A stretch of 64,000 nt of DNA from Gracilaria gracilis (lineage: Eukaryota; Rhodophyta; Florideophyceae; Gracilariales; Gracilariaceae). The stretch spans positions 248,001-312,000 of the forward strand of contig JARGSG010000059.1 in NCBI GenBank assembly GCA_030374805.1. Direction: 5' to 3'. Below are positions 10,201 through 20,218 of this stretch, one piece after another. The position numbers and the translations under genes were made by a program. The number at the start of each line of letters is the position of its first letter. The stretch's first letter is position 1. The notes under the pieces are model-generated. The model made no database searches and was not told the origin of the DNA. It saw nothing but the letters and a program-made list of their open reading frames with translations.

Positions 10201-10371
10201 GCGGCGAAGCGATATCGCAACGTGCGGTTCAAGTTACACGCATACTAGAGATGCACGAGCGTCGGCCATGATAGCATGTCAAAAGGTGCAACAGCCGTTC
10301 AGCGCTCACGTTTATAAATACACGCACAAGCGCCGACACTCAGCCGCCAGCACGTTAACAGCGACGGCAAG

Positions 10372-10992
10372 CTAGCCGCCCGACGGCTCCGGCGGCGGGC
10401 GCGTGGCATTCGGCACGGTAGACTCCTTCAACGGCTTGTCCCTGAGATAGTACAGCTTGGCTCTCTTGGCTCTCTTCTTACCCACCACGTGCACCTCCCT
10501 CACCAGCGGCGAGTACAGCGGAAACAGTCGCTCCACCGCCACGCCCTGCACCACGTTGCGCAGCAGCACGGAGCCGCCCAGTCCGCGGCGGCGCACGGCG
10601 ACGCAGATGCCCGTGAACCACTGCAGTCGCTGCTCGCCGCCGCGCGGCGCGGCGCTGGCGTGGCGCGCGTAGCCCACGCGCAGCACCGCGCCGGCGCGCA
10701 GCTGCGGCAGACGCGCCGCCAGCACGGCGCGCTGCGCGCCTTGCAGACGCAGCGCCTCCTCGCGCTGCAGCGCGTGTATCAACGCGCTGCTGCGCCGGTA
10801 CGGGCTGCGCCGCTTGGGGTACGCGCCGCGCGCCGCGCCGGGCAGCTCGTACGGGCCGGTGGCGTGGCGCGCCGCGCTCGCCGCCGCGAGGCGCGTGGAA
10901 GGCGGCGCCGGCGTGCGGTACGCCGCGCCGCCGCCGCCGCCGCCGCCGCTGCTGCTGCTGCTTAGAAGGCGGCGGAGCGCGCGGGTGGCCAT
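10372..10992 (-). CDS. MRPL19: mitochondrial large-subunit ribosomal protein bL19
   Basis: 206 aa from the ATG at 10992. The N-terminal 60 or so residues are rich in Arg, Ser, Ala and Gly (MATRALRRLLSSSSSGG), as expected for a mitochondrial presequence. The rest follows the bL19 SH3-like fold: a basic AVLRVGYARHA strand where bacteria have G-D-x-V-x-V, then WFTGICVAVRRRGLGGSVLLRNVVQGVAVERLFPLYSPLVREVHVV, matching the family run F-x-G-x-V-I-x-x-x-x-x-G-x-x-x-x-F-T-V-R-x-x-x-x-x-x-G-V-E-R-x-F-P-x-x-S-P. It forms part of the subunit interface. Red algal plastids usually encode their own rpl19, so the nuclear copy is most likely mitochondrial. The frame stays open upstream of 10992 through repeats, but nothing there looks like protein. 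Confidence 0.75.
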   Translation of the reverse strand: MATRALRRLLSSSSSGGGGGGGAAYRTPAPPSTRLAAASAARHATGPYELPGAARGAYPKRRSPYRRSSALIHALQREEALRLQGAQRAVLAARLPQLRAGAVLRVGYARHASAAPRGGEQRLQWFTGICVAVRRRGLGGSVLLRNVVQGVAVERLFPLYSPLVREVHVVGKKRAKRAKLYYLRDKPLKESTVPNATRPPPEPSGG

Positions 10993-11047
10993 TGCGTGCG
11001 GTCGCGACGAGCGAGCGACGGTGGTGTGCACGCGTTGGCGACGCGGT

Positions 11048-11101
11048 GCGCTGCGGTGCGATGCGATGCGATGTGATGCGATGCGATGCGATGCGATGCG
11101 G
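11048..11101. repeat. (GATGC)n pentanucleotide repeat
   Basis: Units of GCGATGCGATGTGATGC run just upstream of the bL19 start, within its probable 5' UTR or promoter. Confidence 0.9.
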
Positions 11102-11177
11102 CGCCGGCGGGACGCATTTTTGGAAATGCGGATCGCGTGCGCACGCGTGCAGGCGATCAAAAAAAAGCAAAAGTCGT

Positions 11178-11243
11178 GAGCTGCGAGCTGCGAGCAGCGA
11201 GCTGTGAGCTGTGAGCTGAGAGCTGCGAGCCACGAGCTGAAGC
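11178..11243. repeat. GAGCTGCGA / GAGCTGTGA short tandem repeat
   Basis: About seven imperfect 7-10-bp units of GAGCTG(C/T)GA, located 190-250 bp upstream of the bL19 start. Confidence 0.8.
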
Positions 11244-11299
11244 TGGTGTTTAGACAAGACTGATGTTTATCAAACAACTATGTAGATGCGCTAGCAGAC

Positions 11300-11303
<4 letters not shown>

Positions 11304-11364
<61 letters not shown>
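11304..11364. repeat. (GA)n microsatellite
   Basis: About 30 GA units between the bL19 5' side and the 3' end of the peroxiredoxin gene. Confidence 0.95.
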
Positions 11365-11365
<1 letters not shown>

Positions 11366-11420
11366 ATCGGGCGCAGCGCAGGGTGATGCGCGCAAGGCGT
11401 CACAGAGTAGCGCGCGTGAG

Positions 11421-12035
11421 CTACAGCTGCGCCAGCAGCGTCTCCGGCTTGGACGGGCCGTTGTAGCCCGTGCCGTCTTCCTCCACGTTCACCTGCGTGA
11501 ACACGCCGTCCTCCACCAGAAAGCCCGCGCGCTTAGAGCGCACGCCGCCAAAGCCGCCCGTGTCCACGTCGTTGGCGATCTTCTTGGTGAGCACCGCGCC
11601 GCCGTCGGCCACAAACGTGATGGCGCCGCCGCCGTCGGCGCCAAGCGCCTTCTCGAAAGCGTCCATCACGAACGGATCGTTCACGGCCAGACACACCACG
11701 TCGTCCACGCCCTTGGCGCGCATCTGATCGGCGGCGCGCATCCACTGCGGAATGTGCGACTTCTGGCACGTGCTGGTCATGGCGCCGGGGATGGTCACCA
11801 GCGCCACCTTCTTGCCGCCGAACAGCGCGGCGGTGGACACAGTGGCCGGCTTGCCGTCCTTGAGCTGCATCAGCTCCACGTCCATGGGCATGCGATCGCC
11901 CTTTGCCACCATCTTTACCACGCGCGTCGTGCACACACAACGTCGCGCCGTCGTCCACGCGCGTCGCGACACAAACTGCTGCAGCGGCGCCACTCCGGAT
12001 GCGCTCACGAACGCTGCCGACTTCATCATCGTCAT
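11421..12035 (-). CDS. type II (PRX5-like) peroxiredoxin, probably organellar
   Basis: 204 aa. The first 40 or so residues (MTMMKSAAFVSASG, with many Arg, Ser, Thr) look like an organelle-targeting peptide. The body matches the Prx5/PrxII family: GGKKVALVTIPGAMTSTCQ holds the peroxidatic Cys (Cys90; family P-G-A-F-T-P-T-C), and GVDDVVCLAVNDPFVMDAF holds a second Cys at 115, the 25-residue spacing expected for the resolving Cys of plant type II enzymes. ITFVADGGA and the GFGGVRSKR-type loop follow. It reduces H2O2 and alkyl hydroperoxides using glutaredoxin or thioredoxin. The T-P to T-S change before Cys90 is unusual but keeps the hydroxyl/Cys pair. It diverges from the RING gene at 12350. 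Confidence 0.88.
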   Translation of the reverse strand: MTMMKSAAFVSASGVAPLQQFVSRRAWTTARRCVCTTRVVKMVAKGDRMPMDVELMQLKDGKPATVSTAALFGGKKVALVTIPGAMTSTCQKSHIPQWMRAADQMRAKGVDDVVCLAVNDPFVMDAFEKALGADGGGAITFVADGGAVLTKKIANDVDTGGFGGVRSKRAGFLVEDGVFTQVNVEEDGTGYNGPSKPETLLAQL

Positions 12036-12349
12036 AAAAACGTATCGCCACCGAGGCAGTGGCGCTGCGCGCCGCCGCGCGCCCTCAAAACTGCTGTGCG
12101 CTGCACCCGACAGTGCGCCGCGCGCGCGCGCGCGCGCACGCGCGTGCGTTCAGGCGCCGCGCCCAACTCACCACGCGCCGCTCCATAAATAGACCACTGT
12201 GAGTTGCGTCCATCGCTCGGCCCCCCCCCCGCCGTTGCCTTCGTCGCCCTCCTCATCGCCGCCGCCCCGCAGCTGCAGCAGCCCCGCCGCAGCTCCCCCG
12301 CAGCTCCCCCGCAGCTCCCCCGTCGCTCCCCCGTCGCTCCCACGCCCAA
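12036..12349. promoter_or_regulatory. divergent promoter region, peroxiredoxin / RING-H2
   Basis: 314 bp between two head-to-head starts. It contains alternating GC (CGCGCGCGCG around 12120-12134), a TATA-like CATAAATAG at 12184-12192 oriented for the RING gene, and a run of ten C at 12221-12230. Promoter function is inferred from position. Confidence 0.5.
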
Positions 12350-13078
12350 ATGCCTTCGCATCGCGAACGCTCGCTGCCGCGCCGCGTGCGTCGCCATCGC
12401 CACCGCCATCGAGCCAGCGCGTCGTCGTCGTCGTCGTCGTCGTCGCAGTCCGCCTCGCAGCACCAACACCAGCACCAGCACCAGCACCAACACCAGCCGC
12501 CGCAGCCGGCGTCGCTGCCCACCATCATCCCGCCGCCCGCCAACGCCATCAACCTGGACGAGCCCGCCACGCTCGCCGTGCTGCCGTCGCTCTCCTCGCT
12601 GCACTCGCTGCCATCGATGCCCCAGCCGCCCGCCTCGTCGTCGTCCGCCTCGCTCTCGCAGCTGCAGCTGCACGACCCCGTGTGCACCGTGTGCACCGAG
12701 CGCATCTCCCCCCCCTCCGCCGCGCGCATTCTGCCCTGCGGCCACCCGTTCCACCCGCGCTGCGTGCAGCGCTGGTTGAGAACCTCCGACCGATGTCCCA
12801 ACTGTCGCGCGCACGTTGCGTCCAATCTCTTCCCGCAATCGTCGCACTCCTCCTCCGATCTACGACAGTCGCTGCGCCCGCGTTCGGCTCGCCCGCGCTC
12901 ATCGTCGCAAATGCCGCAAATGCCTTCTACCCCCTCTGCCGCCTTTCATCGAACCATGGAGCGAGGTCGACAGATAGATCGCATGGTGTTCAGGAACGTA
13001 AACCACACCCATGGCCAAGCATCCTCGTCATCCAACAACCCCTCAACCTCATCAAATCGTCCTCCGCTTCCTCCCTGA
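12350..13078 (+). CDS. RING-H2 zinc-finger protein, putative E3 ubiquitin ligase
   Basis: 242 aa. The N-terminus is low complexity: Arg/His-rich, then a Ser run and a His-Gln repeat (residues about 35-48), then Pro/Ser-rich. Residues about 113-153 form a RING-H2 finger: C-x2-C (CTVC), 13 residues on C-G-H-P-F-H, then R-C-V-Q-R-W-L and C-P-N-C. The spacing C-x2-C-x13-C-x1-H-x2-H-x2-C-x10-C-x2-C and the Trp after the sixth ligand are typical of E2-binding RING-H2 ligases. The tail is Ser-rich. No membrane segment or substrate-binding domain is visible, so the target is unknown. It ends 90 bp from the convergent AAA+ gene. Confidence 0.85.
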   Translation: MPSHRERSLPRRVRRHRHRHRASASSSSSSSSQSASQHQHQHQHQHQHQPPQPASLPTIIPPPANAINLDEPATLAVLPSLSSLHSLPSMPQPPASSSSASLSQLQLHDPVCTVCTERISPPSAARILPCGHPFHPRCVQRWLRTSDRCPNCRAHVASNLFPQSSHSSSDLRQSLRPRSARPRSSSQMPQMPSTPSAAFHRTMERGRQIDRMVFRNVNHTHGQASSSSNNPSTSSNRPPLPP

Positions 13079-13168
13079 AACCGCACGCGCAACCTCGCAC
13101 GCACCCGCTTGCAAAAAACACTCTTTATACGTCTACAACAACCAAACGCATTGCTTGTCCCCTCGCTT

Positions 13169-16100
13169 CTAAACGTACAGCGCACGTACCCAAGCCGCAG
13201 TTCCATCAGCGTCCTTTTCCAACTGCGCCTCCGCCTCACACGCCAATCGAATGTCTTCAATTCTAACCTTCTCTTCCTCCTCCCCTGCTCCCCCCTCCAC
13301 CAACGCCGATCGATTTCGTCTCATTGCCGCCGCAGCAGCCGCTCGTCGAATGCAAGACGCCACCTTCGCACCTGTAAATTCATAAGTCGTCGCTACACCT
13401 TCCAGTTTCTCCATCACCTCCTCGTGCACCGGCGTGTTTGCAGGGATCAGTTGCTTCCATAATCTTAATCTTGCCTCTCTTGTAGGCGTTCTCAACACCA
13501 CAATATAGCTCAACAGACGGCTCACACGATCCGGAATTGGCACATGCATTGGCCAACCAGCTTGTGAACTTGTCTGCGCAGTTGTGCAACACAGCACCAC
13601 CAACCCATCGAACGACTGCATGTGGAATAGCAGTTCCAATCCCGGCGACGCCGTCGTATCAGGGTTCGACGCTTCAAATAACAGCTGCTCCGCGTGTTCC
13701 ACCACCATCACAGCTCCGGCCACAGCCGCCTGTCCAAACACCTCCCCCATCTGTGACACGCCCTCTCTTGATCCGTGCAGCTCGGTCGCGGCCAACCGCT
13801 GTAACGGCCGGCCCGTTTCATACCCGAGGCAACCCGCCGCAAATGTCTTTCCGCATCCACTCGGGCCAAAGATCAACACACAATTTGATCTTGCCTGCCG
13901 ATCCTTGAATCCCCATCTCGTCCCAATCAGCCCTCTCACCTTCTCCACCATCACAATGTCGCGCATCGTTTTCATCGCCCCTTCCGTCGCAACCAGTCGG
14001 TCCAGCCCATGTTCCGGCAACACGCGACGTTCCAACTTGGCGCGCTTCAGGTCCCCGCGTGCTTGTAGGCGACACGCTTGTCGCAGTTCATCCATCGTGA
14101 CCACCACCTCCTCCGGTCGCAGCGCAGACATGGATTTCACTTCCCCGTTTGCTTTTTTCTCCTTCTTTTTTTGCTCCTGCACGCGGCTCACGGCCTGAGC
14201 CAGTGCCTGAAACACTGCATTCTTGATGAAACCGCCCGTCAGTTCAAACTCCAGAGCCAAAACCCTCAGGTCCACGTCATCGGCCAATCGCAGCTTCTTC
14301 GGGATGTGTTTTTGCCAGATAGAGAGTCGTAGCTTCGCATCGGGCGGCTCGAACATGAGCGACAGCGCAATTCGGCGATGCATTGCTTCGTCCAACATTT
14401 GTGGTCGATTCGTGGCTAGGATCATGATGCCGTCAAACGTTTCCATTTCTCGCAGTGCCACGGTGACGCCCTTGCCGCCTCTGTCTCTGCTTTCGAACAG
14501 CTCGTCGCATTCGTCCATGAACACAATGGCACCATGTACACGTGCCTCTCGGAAAACAATACGATACGCCTCCTCATTGGAGTGCTTGGAGCTGTTGAGG
14601 GACGCAAAGTCCACCACGAGCAGCTTTTTCTTGAGATGCGACGCCAGAGCATTCGCGAACAACGTCTTACCAGTGCCTGACTTACCGTGGAAGAACAGCG
14701 TCAGTCCCTTGCCATACCTCACAATGTCATCGAATCCAACCTAACACATGTGCGCACAAAGAGTGTGAAAAAAAACAAAAATGAAACGGGGGTGCCATCG
14801 CCGTTAGCTATCGATTACGAGTATCGATCGAGCACACGAGTCTCGTGCAGCGCTGGTCTCGTGTGAACAATGGAACAGCAACAATGGGTTACCGTGAACC
14901 ACCGAGTAACATACCTCTCTTCGTAACCGTCGAAATACTTCAAAATTTTCCACCCTCTGGAGAACGAGCTCTTTCATCTTCTTCGGCAGAATAACGGACT
15001 CCATATCGATTTTGGGAGAGTAGCACCTCGCGCTGTCCATAATTTCATCCAGCTCGGTGCTCAAACCAGCCACATAATCCAACACCATGTGGTCCAACTC
15101 GCAACAGAAATCGCCTAGATCAGAGTAAGTCATGTTATACGGCACGTCGATTGTGACGATACCGGATCGGATCAAAGTAGCATTGCGATAAAAATAGGAG
15201 CGAGACTTGATCTCTTCGCGGAGCTCACCACCGCAGTGTAGACGTAGCAGCTTGGATACCGTAATTCCAGTATCATAGTTGGCTGACGGGTCTGAACGTA
15301 GCGTCTTCCTAATGGACTGACTCAAAACTGCCCCAACTACGGATTGTTCATCAAAAACCCAGCAGAGTTGAGTTGGCATCGAGGCAATTCGCCAAACATG
15401 TAATTCGCGCAAGAAAAAGTTAGTGTCCACAAGAAGAAAGGAATTGCTTCTTTCTGTAAAGAAAAAGAGACGCATAGATATATAGAATCGTTTTCGCTTC
15501 CCTTTCAGAAGATATGAACATGAACATACCGAGAGTGAGAATAACCATTCGTTCAAAATGCGCCAGCTTGAGTTTGCCCACCAGTAGCTCAAGGCGGGGG
15601 AGAAAGCGGCCGGCTTGAGTGGTCGTTGTCAACCTGCGTGTAAAAAGGTTCATAGCTTTGCGAAGCTTTGCGTTCGCCTCTCGCTGTAGCGCTTCCACGG
15701 GCCGTTTTGTGCTGGTGTACCGATCCTCTTCATTGCTCTTCTCGCGAAAGTTGTGCACTTTACACGCCTCTTGAACAACTTCAAACCCATCCTTCAAGTA
15801 ATCCATATCATCTTGGAACGGGTCAACGTCCGTTTCGACCGGCGTTTCCTCTTCATTGCTGTCGGACTTTTCGCCGTTTTCTACAACAGGGGAGTTGGAT
15901 TGCTTTCCGCCCTCGTTGGCAGGCGCACGCGTATCAACAACATCAGAAGTAGCCAACCTCTTCTCGTCCTCCATTCGCAATTCGGACAAAAACTCAAGCA
16001 TTCCCGAGTCGTCGGTGGTGCGATTCCTGCTGCCGTTTTGGTTGCGAAACGAATTGCTGAGGTGAACATCAGCAATGCCCGGGATGGGCTTTGACAGAGT

Positions 16101-16865
16101 GGCGGGTGTGAATTGCGCATCGGCGCCAACGACACTGCCCGGCTCCTCAGCGAGCACCTCCGCAATGGCAGAAGCGCCCAGCGTCATGGCCTCGTCGACG
16201 GTGAGCGAGCAGCCGTAGACGGCCTTGAGCACCTCCCTCGGCGCGCGGAACTTGTTCTCGTTGTACATGGCGGCACACTCATCGTCTACTTCCAGCAGGC
16301 CCTGCGTGAAGTGCTTCCTGCTCGGGGACAGGAAGTGAAGCACCTGGTCGCCATCCATTTCTGCAAAGTTGCGGCAGTTGAACAGATCGGAACGATGGCG
16401 AGAGGACGATCGTCGCTCACATGGCAACGGCCCTTCCACGCCGACGCAATTGAGGATGATGAAGACAAAGGCGCGCAGTTCCGGCTGTGACAGCTGCAGG
16501 CGCTGCGACAAGCGGTACAAACGCGGCTTGACGGGCATGTTGTTGACGCGCGCCTGCAACGCCTTTTGGATATTGCGCTGCAGCGCGCACATGGACTGCA
16601 GCAACTCGGAACGAGACGACAAGGACGGCAGGAGCACGTGCGCAGGCTGCGTGGCGGTGGTGGAGAGTTGCAACGCCTGATGGGCAATGGAGTCGGCCAG
16701 CACGACGGCGTGCGCGTGTAGACAATAGTCAGCCTCCCATGCGTGCATGACCTGCTTGTCGGACAGCGGCTGTTGCGGCGAAATCTTGAGCGACTTGATG
16801 ACGGCGACGGCAGGCGGCAGCGCGACAGCTATGCTGTCCTCCACTGCGAGCGGCTTGGTCTGCAT
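13169..16865 (-). CDS. large tandem AAA+ ATPase, three exons
   Basis: Exons 16865-15530, 15453-14915 and 14740-13169 give 1148 aa. The introns (15454-15529, 76 nt; 14741-14914, 174 nt) both have GTATGT donors, and acceptors TTTACAG and GTGTTAG; joining keeps the frame exactly. The long N-terminal half has helical parts and an acidic linker. The first AAA module starts near residue 626 (GFDDIVRYGKGL) with Walker A HGKSGTGKT, Walker B IVFMDECDELF and sensor-1 ATN. The second module has Walker A FGPSGCGKT (about residue 916) but a weakened Walker B (VMVVEHAEQL, no Asp-Glu pair), so it probably binds but hardly hydrolyses ATP. The layout resembles bacterial/algal AAA proteins with an N-terminal helical domain; the substrate is unknown. 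The ATG at 16865 is chosen because upstream in-frame sequence is proline/arginine noise. Confidence 0.82.
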
Positions 16866-17794
16866 GACGCTGACGGGAGACGGCGACGACGGCGACGACG
16901 GTGACGACGACGACGACGAGCACCACGACGCAGCGGCTGGGATAACGTGCTGTAGTTGAGGGTGCGTGCGTGTGTGTGGCGGAAAACAAGCTGCGAGCAA
17001 CGGCGACGAAGGCGACGAGCACGACGAAAGGCAACGGGCACGACGACGACGACGACGTATGAGAGCGGAAAGAAAAGGGCGCTGCAGACAGTCAGTGGCG
17101 CAAGTAGCACGCGCGAAGATACAAAAAGAAGGGGCGAGCGCAACGCGTCGACAAGCGCGCACAGCAACCGCAGCAGCGCGCGCGCGGCGGCGGGGGGCGG
17201 CGGCGGCGGGCGGCGGGCGGCGGGCGGCGGGCGGCGGCGGCGGGTGCGGGGGGGGGGGGCGGCAGGGGGGGCGCGGCGTGCGGTGGCGCACACGCGCGCG
17301 CTGCGCATGGGGCGCGACATACGACGCGTACGGCGCACACGCGCGCCGTCGCTCCGCCACACGCTGCGCGTTGGAACGCGCTGTCGTGTCCGCGCTCGCT
17401 GTGCACGTGGATGCCGCTGATTGGCGGCTGTTTGCGCTTCGGGCCGTCGCGGCGCAGCGATCGCGGGCGCGCGCCGCCCATTTGAACGCGTGTCGATGCG
17501 CGCCGCCTGCGCTCGCTGTGCGCGCTGTCGACTGGCGCACGCGCGCGCGCCACGGTCACAACGTCGTCGCGCGCGGGTCACAGCGTCGCCGCGCGCACGC
17601 GCGCACGCGCGCACACGTTGCGTTTGCTTTCCCGCCAAAACGCGCCGCGAGCGCGCCAAACCGCAACAGCTGCGCCGCGCCTTGCGGACCCCCGGGGGAG
17701 CGTATACCAACGGTACCTGCCTCGGTGGAGACGGTGGTATACCGCTACCCTTGGGCCCCAAGGCTGTGGGGTCGTCGTCTTCCTTGTCGCCATC
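16866..17794. promoter_or_regulatory. divergent promoter region, AAA+ ATPase / POLA2
   Basis: 929 bp of very GC-rich DNA. It holds GGCGGGC-type repeats at 17190-17245, a run of twelve G at 17248-17259 followed by a run of seven G (G-quadruplex-prone), many GCGCGC stretches, and the 11-mer TACCAACGGTA at 17705-17715, 80 bp before the POLA2 ATG. Open frames through it on both strands reflect composition. Confidence 0.5.
17705..17715 (+). promoter_or_regulatory. TACCRACGGTA motif, copy 1
   Basis: Reads TACCAACGGTA, followed by CC; an imperfect mirror copy (GGTGGTATACC) follows 25 bp later. Lies 80 bp upstream of the POLA2 start. Related copies are at 26948, 38870 and 58494. Confidence 0.5.
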
Positions 17795-19810
17795 ATGCAC
17801 AGTTTCTCACTCGGCGGTTGCGTGCTGCCGAAAGCGCTATGCCACATTGCGCACGCCGCGTGCGAGCAGAACGCGCTCACGCCCGATCAGCTCGACTGCA
17901 AGTGGGAGGCATGGGCGCTCTCCAACGCCAAGTCCACCGGCGTGCCAACGGAGAAGGAGCTCAGCGCCTTCGTCGCCCATCTGAGGCAAAAGGCGCTACA
18001 CGTTGCTTCATCAAAGCCTGTGTCCAAGTCCAAGCTCACGCCCAAGCGCTCGCCGCAATCGTTGCTGCACTCGCCCACCCCCACCCCCACGCGTATTAAC
18101 CGCACGGATGACTTTTTCGACGTCGATCTGTTCAATTACTGTGATGAGGGCGTCAAGGAAGAGGTGTTGGTCAAGGATGAGCTGGTCAAGGATGAGCCGC
18201 TGGTCACCCACAACGACGAGCCTGTGATTGTTCGTGACTTGAGCGATGTGCTTGAGCAATCTGTCACCCAGTCGAAGCGCACTAGGGTGCTTAAGGATGA
18301 ACCGCTGCCGGGAGATGACCTGCTCGATAACGAGTATGCGAAACGTACGGGCACGGGACGCGTCGAAGCGTCGTTGGATAACTCGCAAGCTACTCCGCAC
18401 AACCCAATGTCTGTCCATGTGCGTGGCGCTGTGTCTGTGCAGTCGCTCAGCGCCGTTGACCGTGAGCGCACCAAGTATATGAACAACCTTGTACGCCAGC
18501 GCATTAACGATGTGCGTAGTCATATGCAAACCGTCACAGAGCACATCCTCAAGCGAGTCAAGCTGCTGCGTGCAGAGCACATGCCTCCCTTGTCGTCCGC
18601 CAACTTGCTGGACCACAGTCCCGCCACTGTTCTCATCGCTGGTCGTATCAGAACTGAGCTGGAGGAGACTGATGCCTCTTCGAAGGGGTCGGTTAATATC
18701 CAGTCCGTCGTTCTGGAGAACGAAGATGGAAACCGAATCAAACTCAATCTCAATAGGTTCGTCGAGAACAAGCATCCGTTGTTTATAAACCCGGGCATGA
18801 TTGTCGTCGTCGAGGGCGTTAACACCAACGGCAGACTGTTTGACGTACATGCCATCTACGACAACGCCATGCAAACACCCGACCAGCAACGTCGCGTCCC
18901 CAACGATGAACATCAAGCTAAGATGGAACACGACGATGAAATCCAACCGAGCACGTCGGCAGACCAAGACGCCCAACCGTATGCCAACCTCGTCGTGGCA
19001 GCGGGACCGTTTACCCGTCCGTCCAATCTCAAGTACGAGCCTCTCACGGATCTTCTACAGATCATTGAGCGCAACAAACCAGACGTTGTCATCTTAACCG
19101 GTCCATTTGTGGACGAATCTCACCAACACATCTCCGACCAAACCCCGATGCCGTTCGGTCAACTGTTTGCTTCTCGAGTTATCTCTCCGCTACAAGCGAC
19201 GATATCCAGGATGGCGGACAGCGGCGACACGGTTCCGCAGTTTGTGCTGATTCCAGCACTGGAAGACGTTCACCACGACTTTGTTTGTCCCCAACCAGCT
19301 TTCTGCTGGCCGTATAAACAACAAGATCCGAACATTCATCTGCACCCAAACCCATCTGTTATACGGGTGAGCGCGAAAGACGGGCAACACGTCTCGTTTG
19401 TGGGCACATCGTCGCTGCCAACGCTTTTGGATATATCTGCTGATAGTGTGTGCATGAACAAGCAAGATCGCTTGGGCTCTATCGTATCGCACATGTTGAG
19501 GCAACGCTCGTTCTACCCAACCTTCCCGCCAAGCAACTCAGTGCCTCTGGACACGAACTTTCTGGACCGCCTGGGTATCATGGACGTGGACACTGGTGAT
19601 ACCGTCGACATGATCATCGTGCCGTCCAAGTTGAAAGCATTTGCCAAGAGCGTTGACGGCGGTGCGATTGCTGTGAATCCCGGCCTCGCAAGCCGGGAAT
19701 CAAATGGAGGGACATATGCGGAAATAGCGCTTCCGCTGCACGATTTGCGGCAACGACGACCAACTCAAGCCAACGAGGACAAGATCGAAGTTAGAGTTAT
19801 CCGCTTGTAG
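17795..19810 (+). CDS. POLA2: DNA polymerase alpha subunit B (primosome regulatory subunit)
   Basis: 671 aa from the ATG at 17795. The N-terminal 90 or so residues match the small helical domain that binds partner proteins (CEQNALTPDQLDCKWEAWAL). An acidic linker with repeated VKDE(P/L) units follows, then an OB-fold region (TVLIAGRIRTELEE... RIKLNLNRF... LFINPGMIVVVEGVN) and the calcineurin-like phosphoesterase domain: VVAAGPFTRPSNLKYEPLTDLLQIIERNKPDVVILTGPFVDESH, then VLIPALEDVHHDFVCPQP. As in other POLA2 proteins the metal-binding residues are not preserved as an active site. The subunit tethers the catalytic subunit and primase at replication origins and is CDK-regulated elsewhere. The frame is intronless; upstream in-frame codons were excluded as promoter sequence. 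Confidence 0.92.
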   Translation: MHSFSLGGCVLPKALCHIAHAACEQNALTPDQLDCKWEAWALSNAKSTGVPTEKELSAFVAHLRQKALHVASSKPVSKSKLTPKRSPQSLLHSPTPTPTRINRTDDFFDVDLFNYCDEGVKEEVLVKDELVKDEPLVTHNDEPVIVRDLSDVLEQSVTQSKRTRVLKDEPLPGDDLLDNEYAKRTGTGRVEASLDNSQATPHNPMSVHVRGAVSVQSLSAVDRERTKYMNNLVRQRINDVRSHMQTVTEHILKRVKLLRAEHMPPLSSANLLDHSPATVLIAGRIRTELEETDASSKGSVNIQSVVLENEDGNRIKLNLNRFVENKHPLFINPGMIVVVEGVNTNGRLFDVHAIYDNAMQTPDQQRRVPNDEHQAKMEHDDEIQPSTSADQDAQPYANLVVAAGPFTRPSNLKYEPLTDLLQIIERNKPDVVILTGPFVDESHQHISDQTPMPFGQLFASRVISPLQATISRMADSGDTVPQFVLIPALEDVHHDFVCPQPAFCWPYKQQDPNIHLHPNPSVIRVSAKDGQHVSFVGTSSLPTLLDISADSVCMNKQDRLGSIVSHMLRQRSFYPTFPPSNSVPLDTNFLDRLGIMDVDTGDTVDMIIVPSKLKAFAKSVDGGAIAVNPGLASRESNGGTYAEIALPLHDLRQRRPTQANEDKIEVRVIRL

Positions 19811-20218
19811 GCCTTGGGGCGTCGTGTTGCCGGTCTACGCGTACTCGTCCTTGTAAGTAAAACTGCTCGATCGAGAAGAGACATGTGGTGTCTGTAACGA
19901 CCAACCACATTCCTGCCCTTGACTCAGCACACCTTCGCTTTGCTTTGATACTGCATAAGTTTACACACTTGTCTAACCAACGACCTATCACCAGTACTCA
20001 CTAAGTTACACCGAGAGCCATCCTACTTCGTGAGGCGCGGCATTTGCGTCACCTGAGAGAAGCAAACGTCAAGCTACAGTTGTATGTAAAAAATTGTCTC
20101 GGGGCTTGACCTACCCCCCTGTTGACTGACTCCCCGCGACATTTCTTCTCGCTGCATCCAACCGCTTTCAGTGCTGTACAAGCATTTCTCCACAATCCTG
20201 CCTGGACACGAAAGCGAG
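19811..20218. other. gene-less stretch after POLA2
   Basis: No supported feature. Presumably holds the POLA2 3' end; AATAAA is not seen. Confidence 0.4.

Larger units (their letters stand above)
9118..10371. other. gene-less stretch with hairpin and GA-rich tracts
   Basis: No supported gene. Holds a perfect inverted repeat (9462-9504) and two GA-rich tracts (9791-9832 and 10071-10200). Open frames here are products of the GA repeats. Confidence 0.5.

Noticed and set aside
9771..10271. 166-codon and other frames across the GA tracts
   Set aside because: Encoded by simple repeats (Arg-Glu runs); no protein resemblance.
10457..11257. Long plus- and minus-frame ORFs overlapping the bL19 gene
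   Set aside because: High GC leaves all frames open; only one frame matches a ribosomal protein.
12032..12902. 271-codon minus-strand frame over the RING gene
   Set aside because: Shadow of His/Gln/Ser codons; the RING motif is on the plus strand.
16966..18099. 377-codon plus-strand frame through the AAA/POLA2 promoter
   Set aside because: Arg/Ala-rich composition artefact that overlaps both real genes in other frames.
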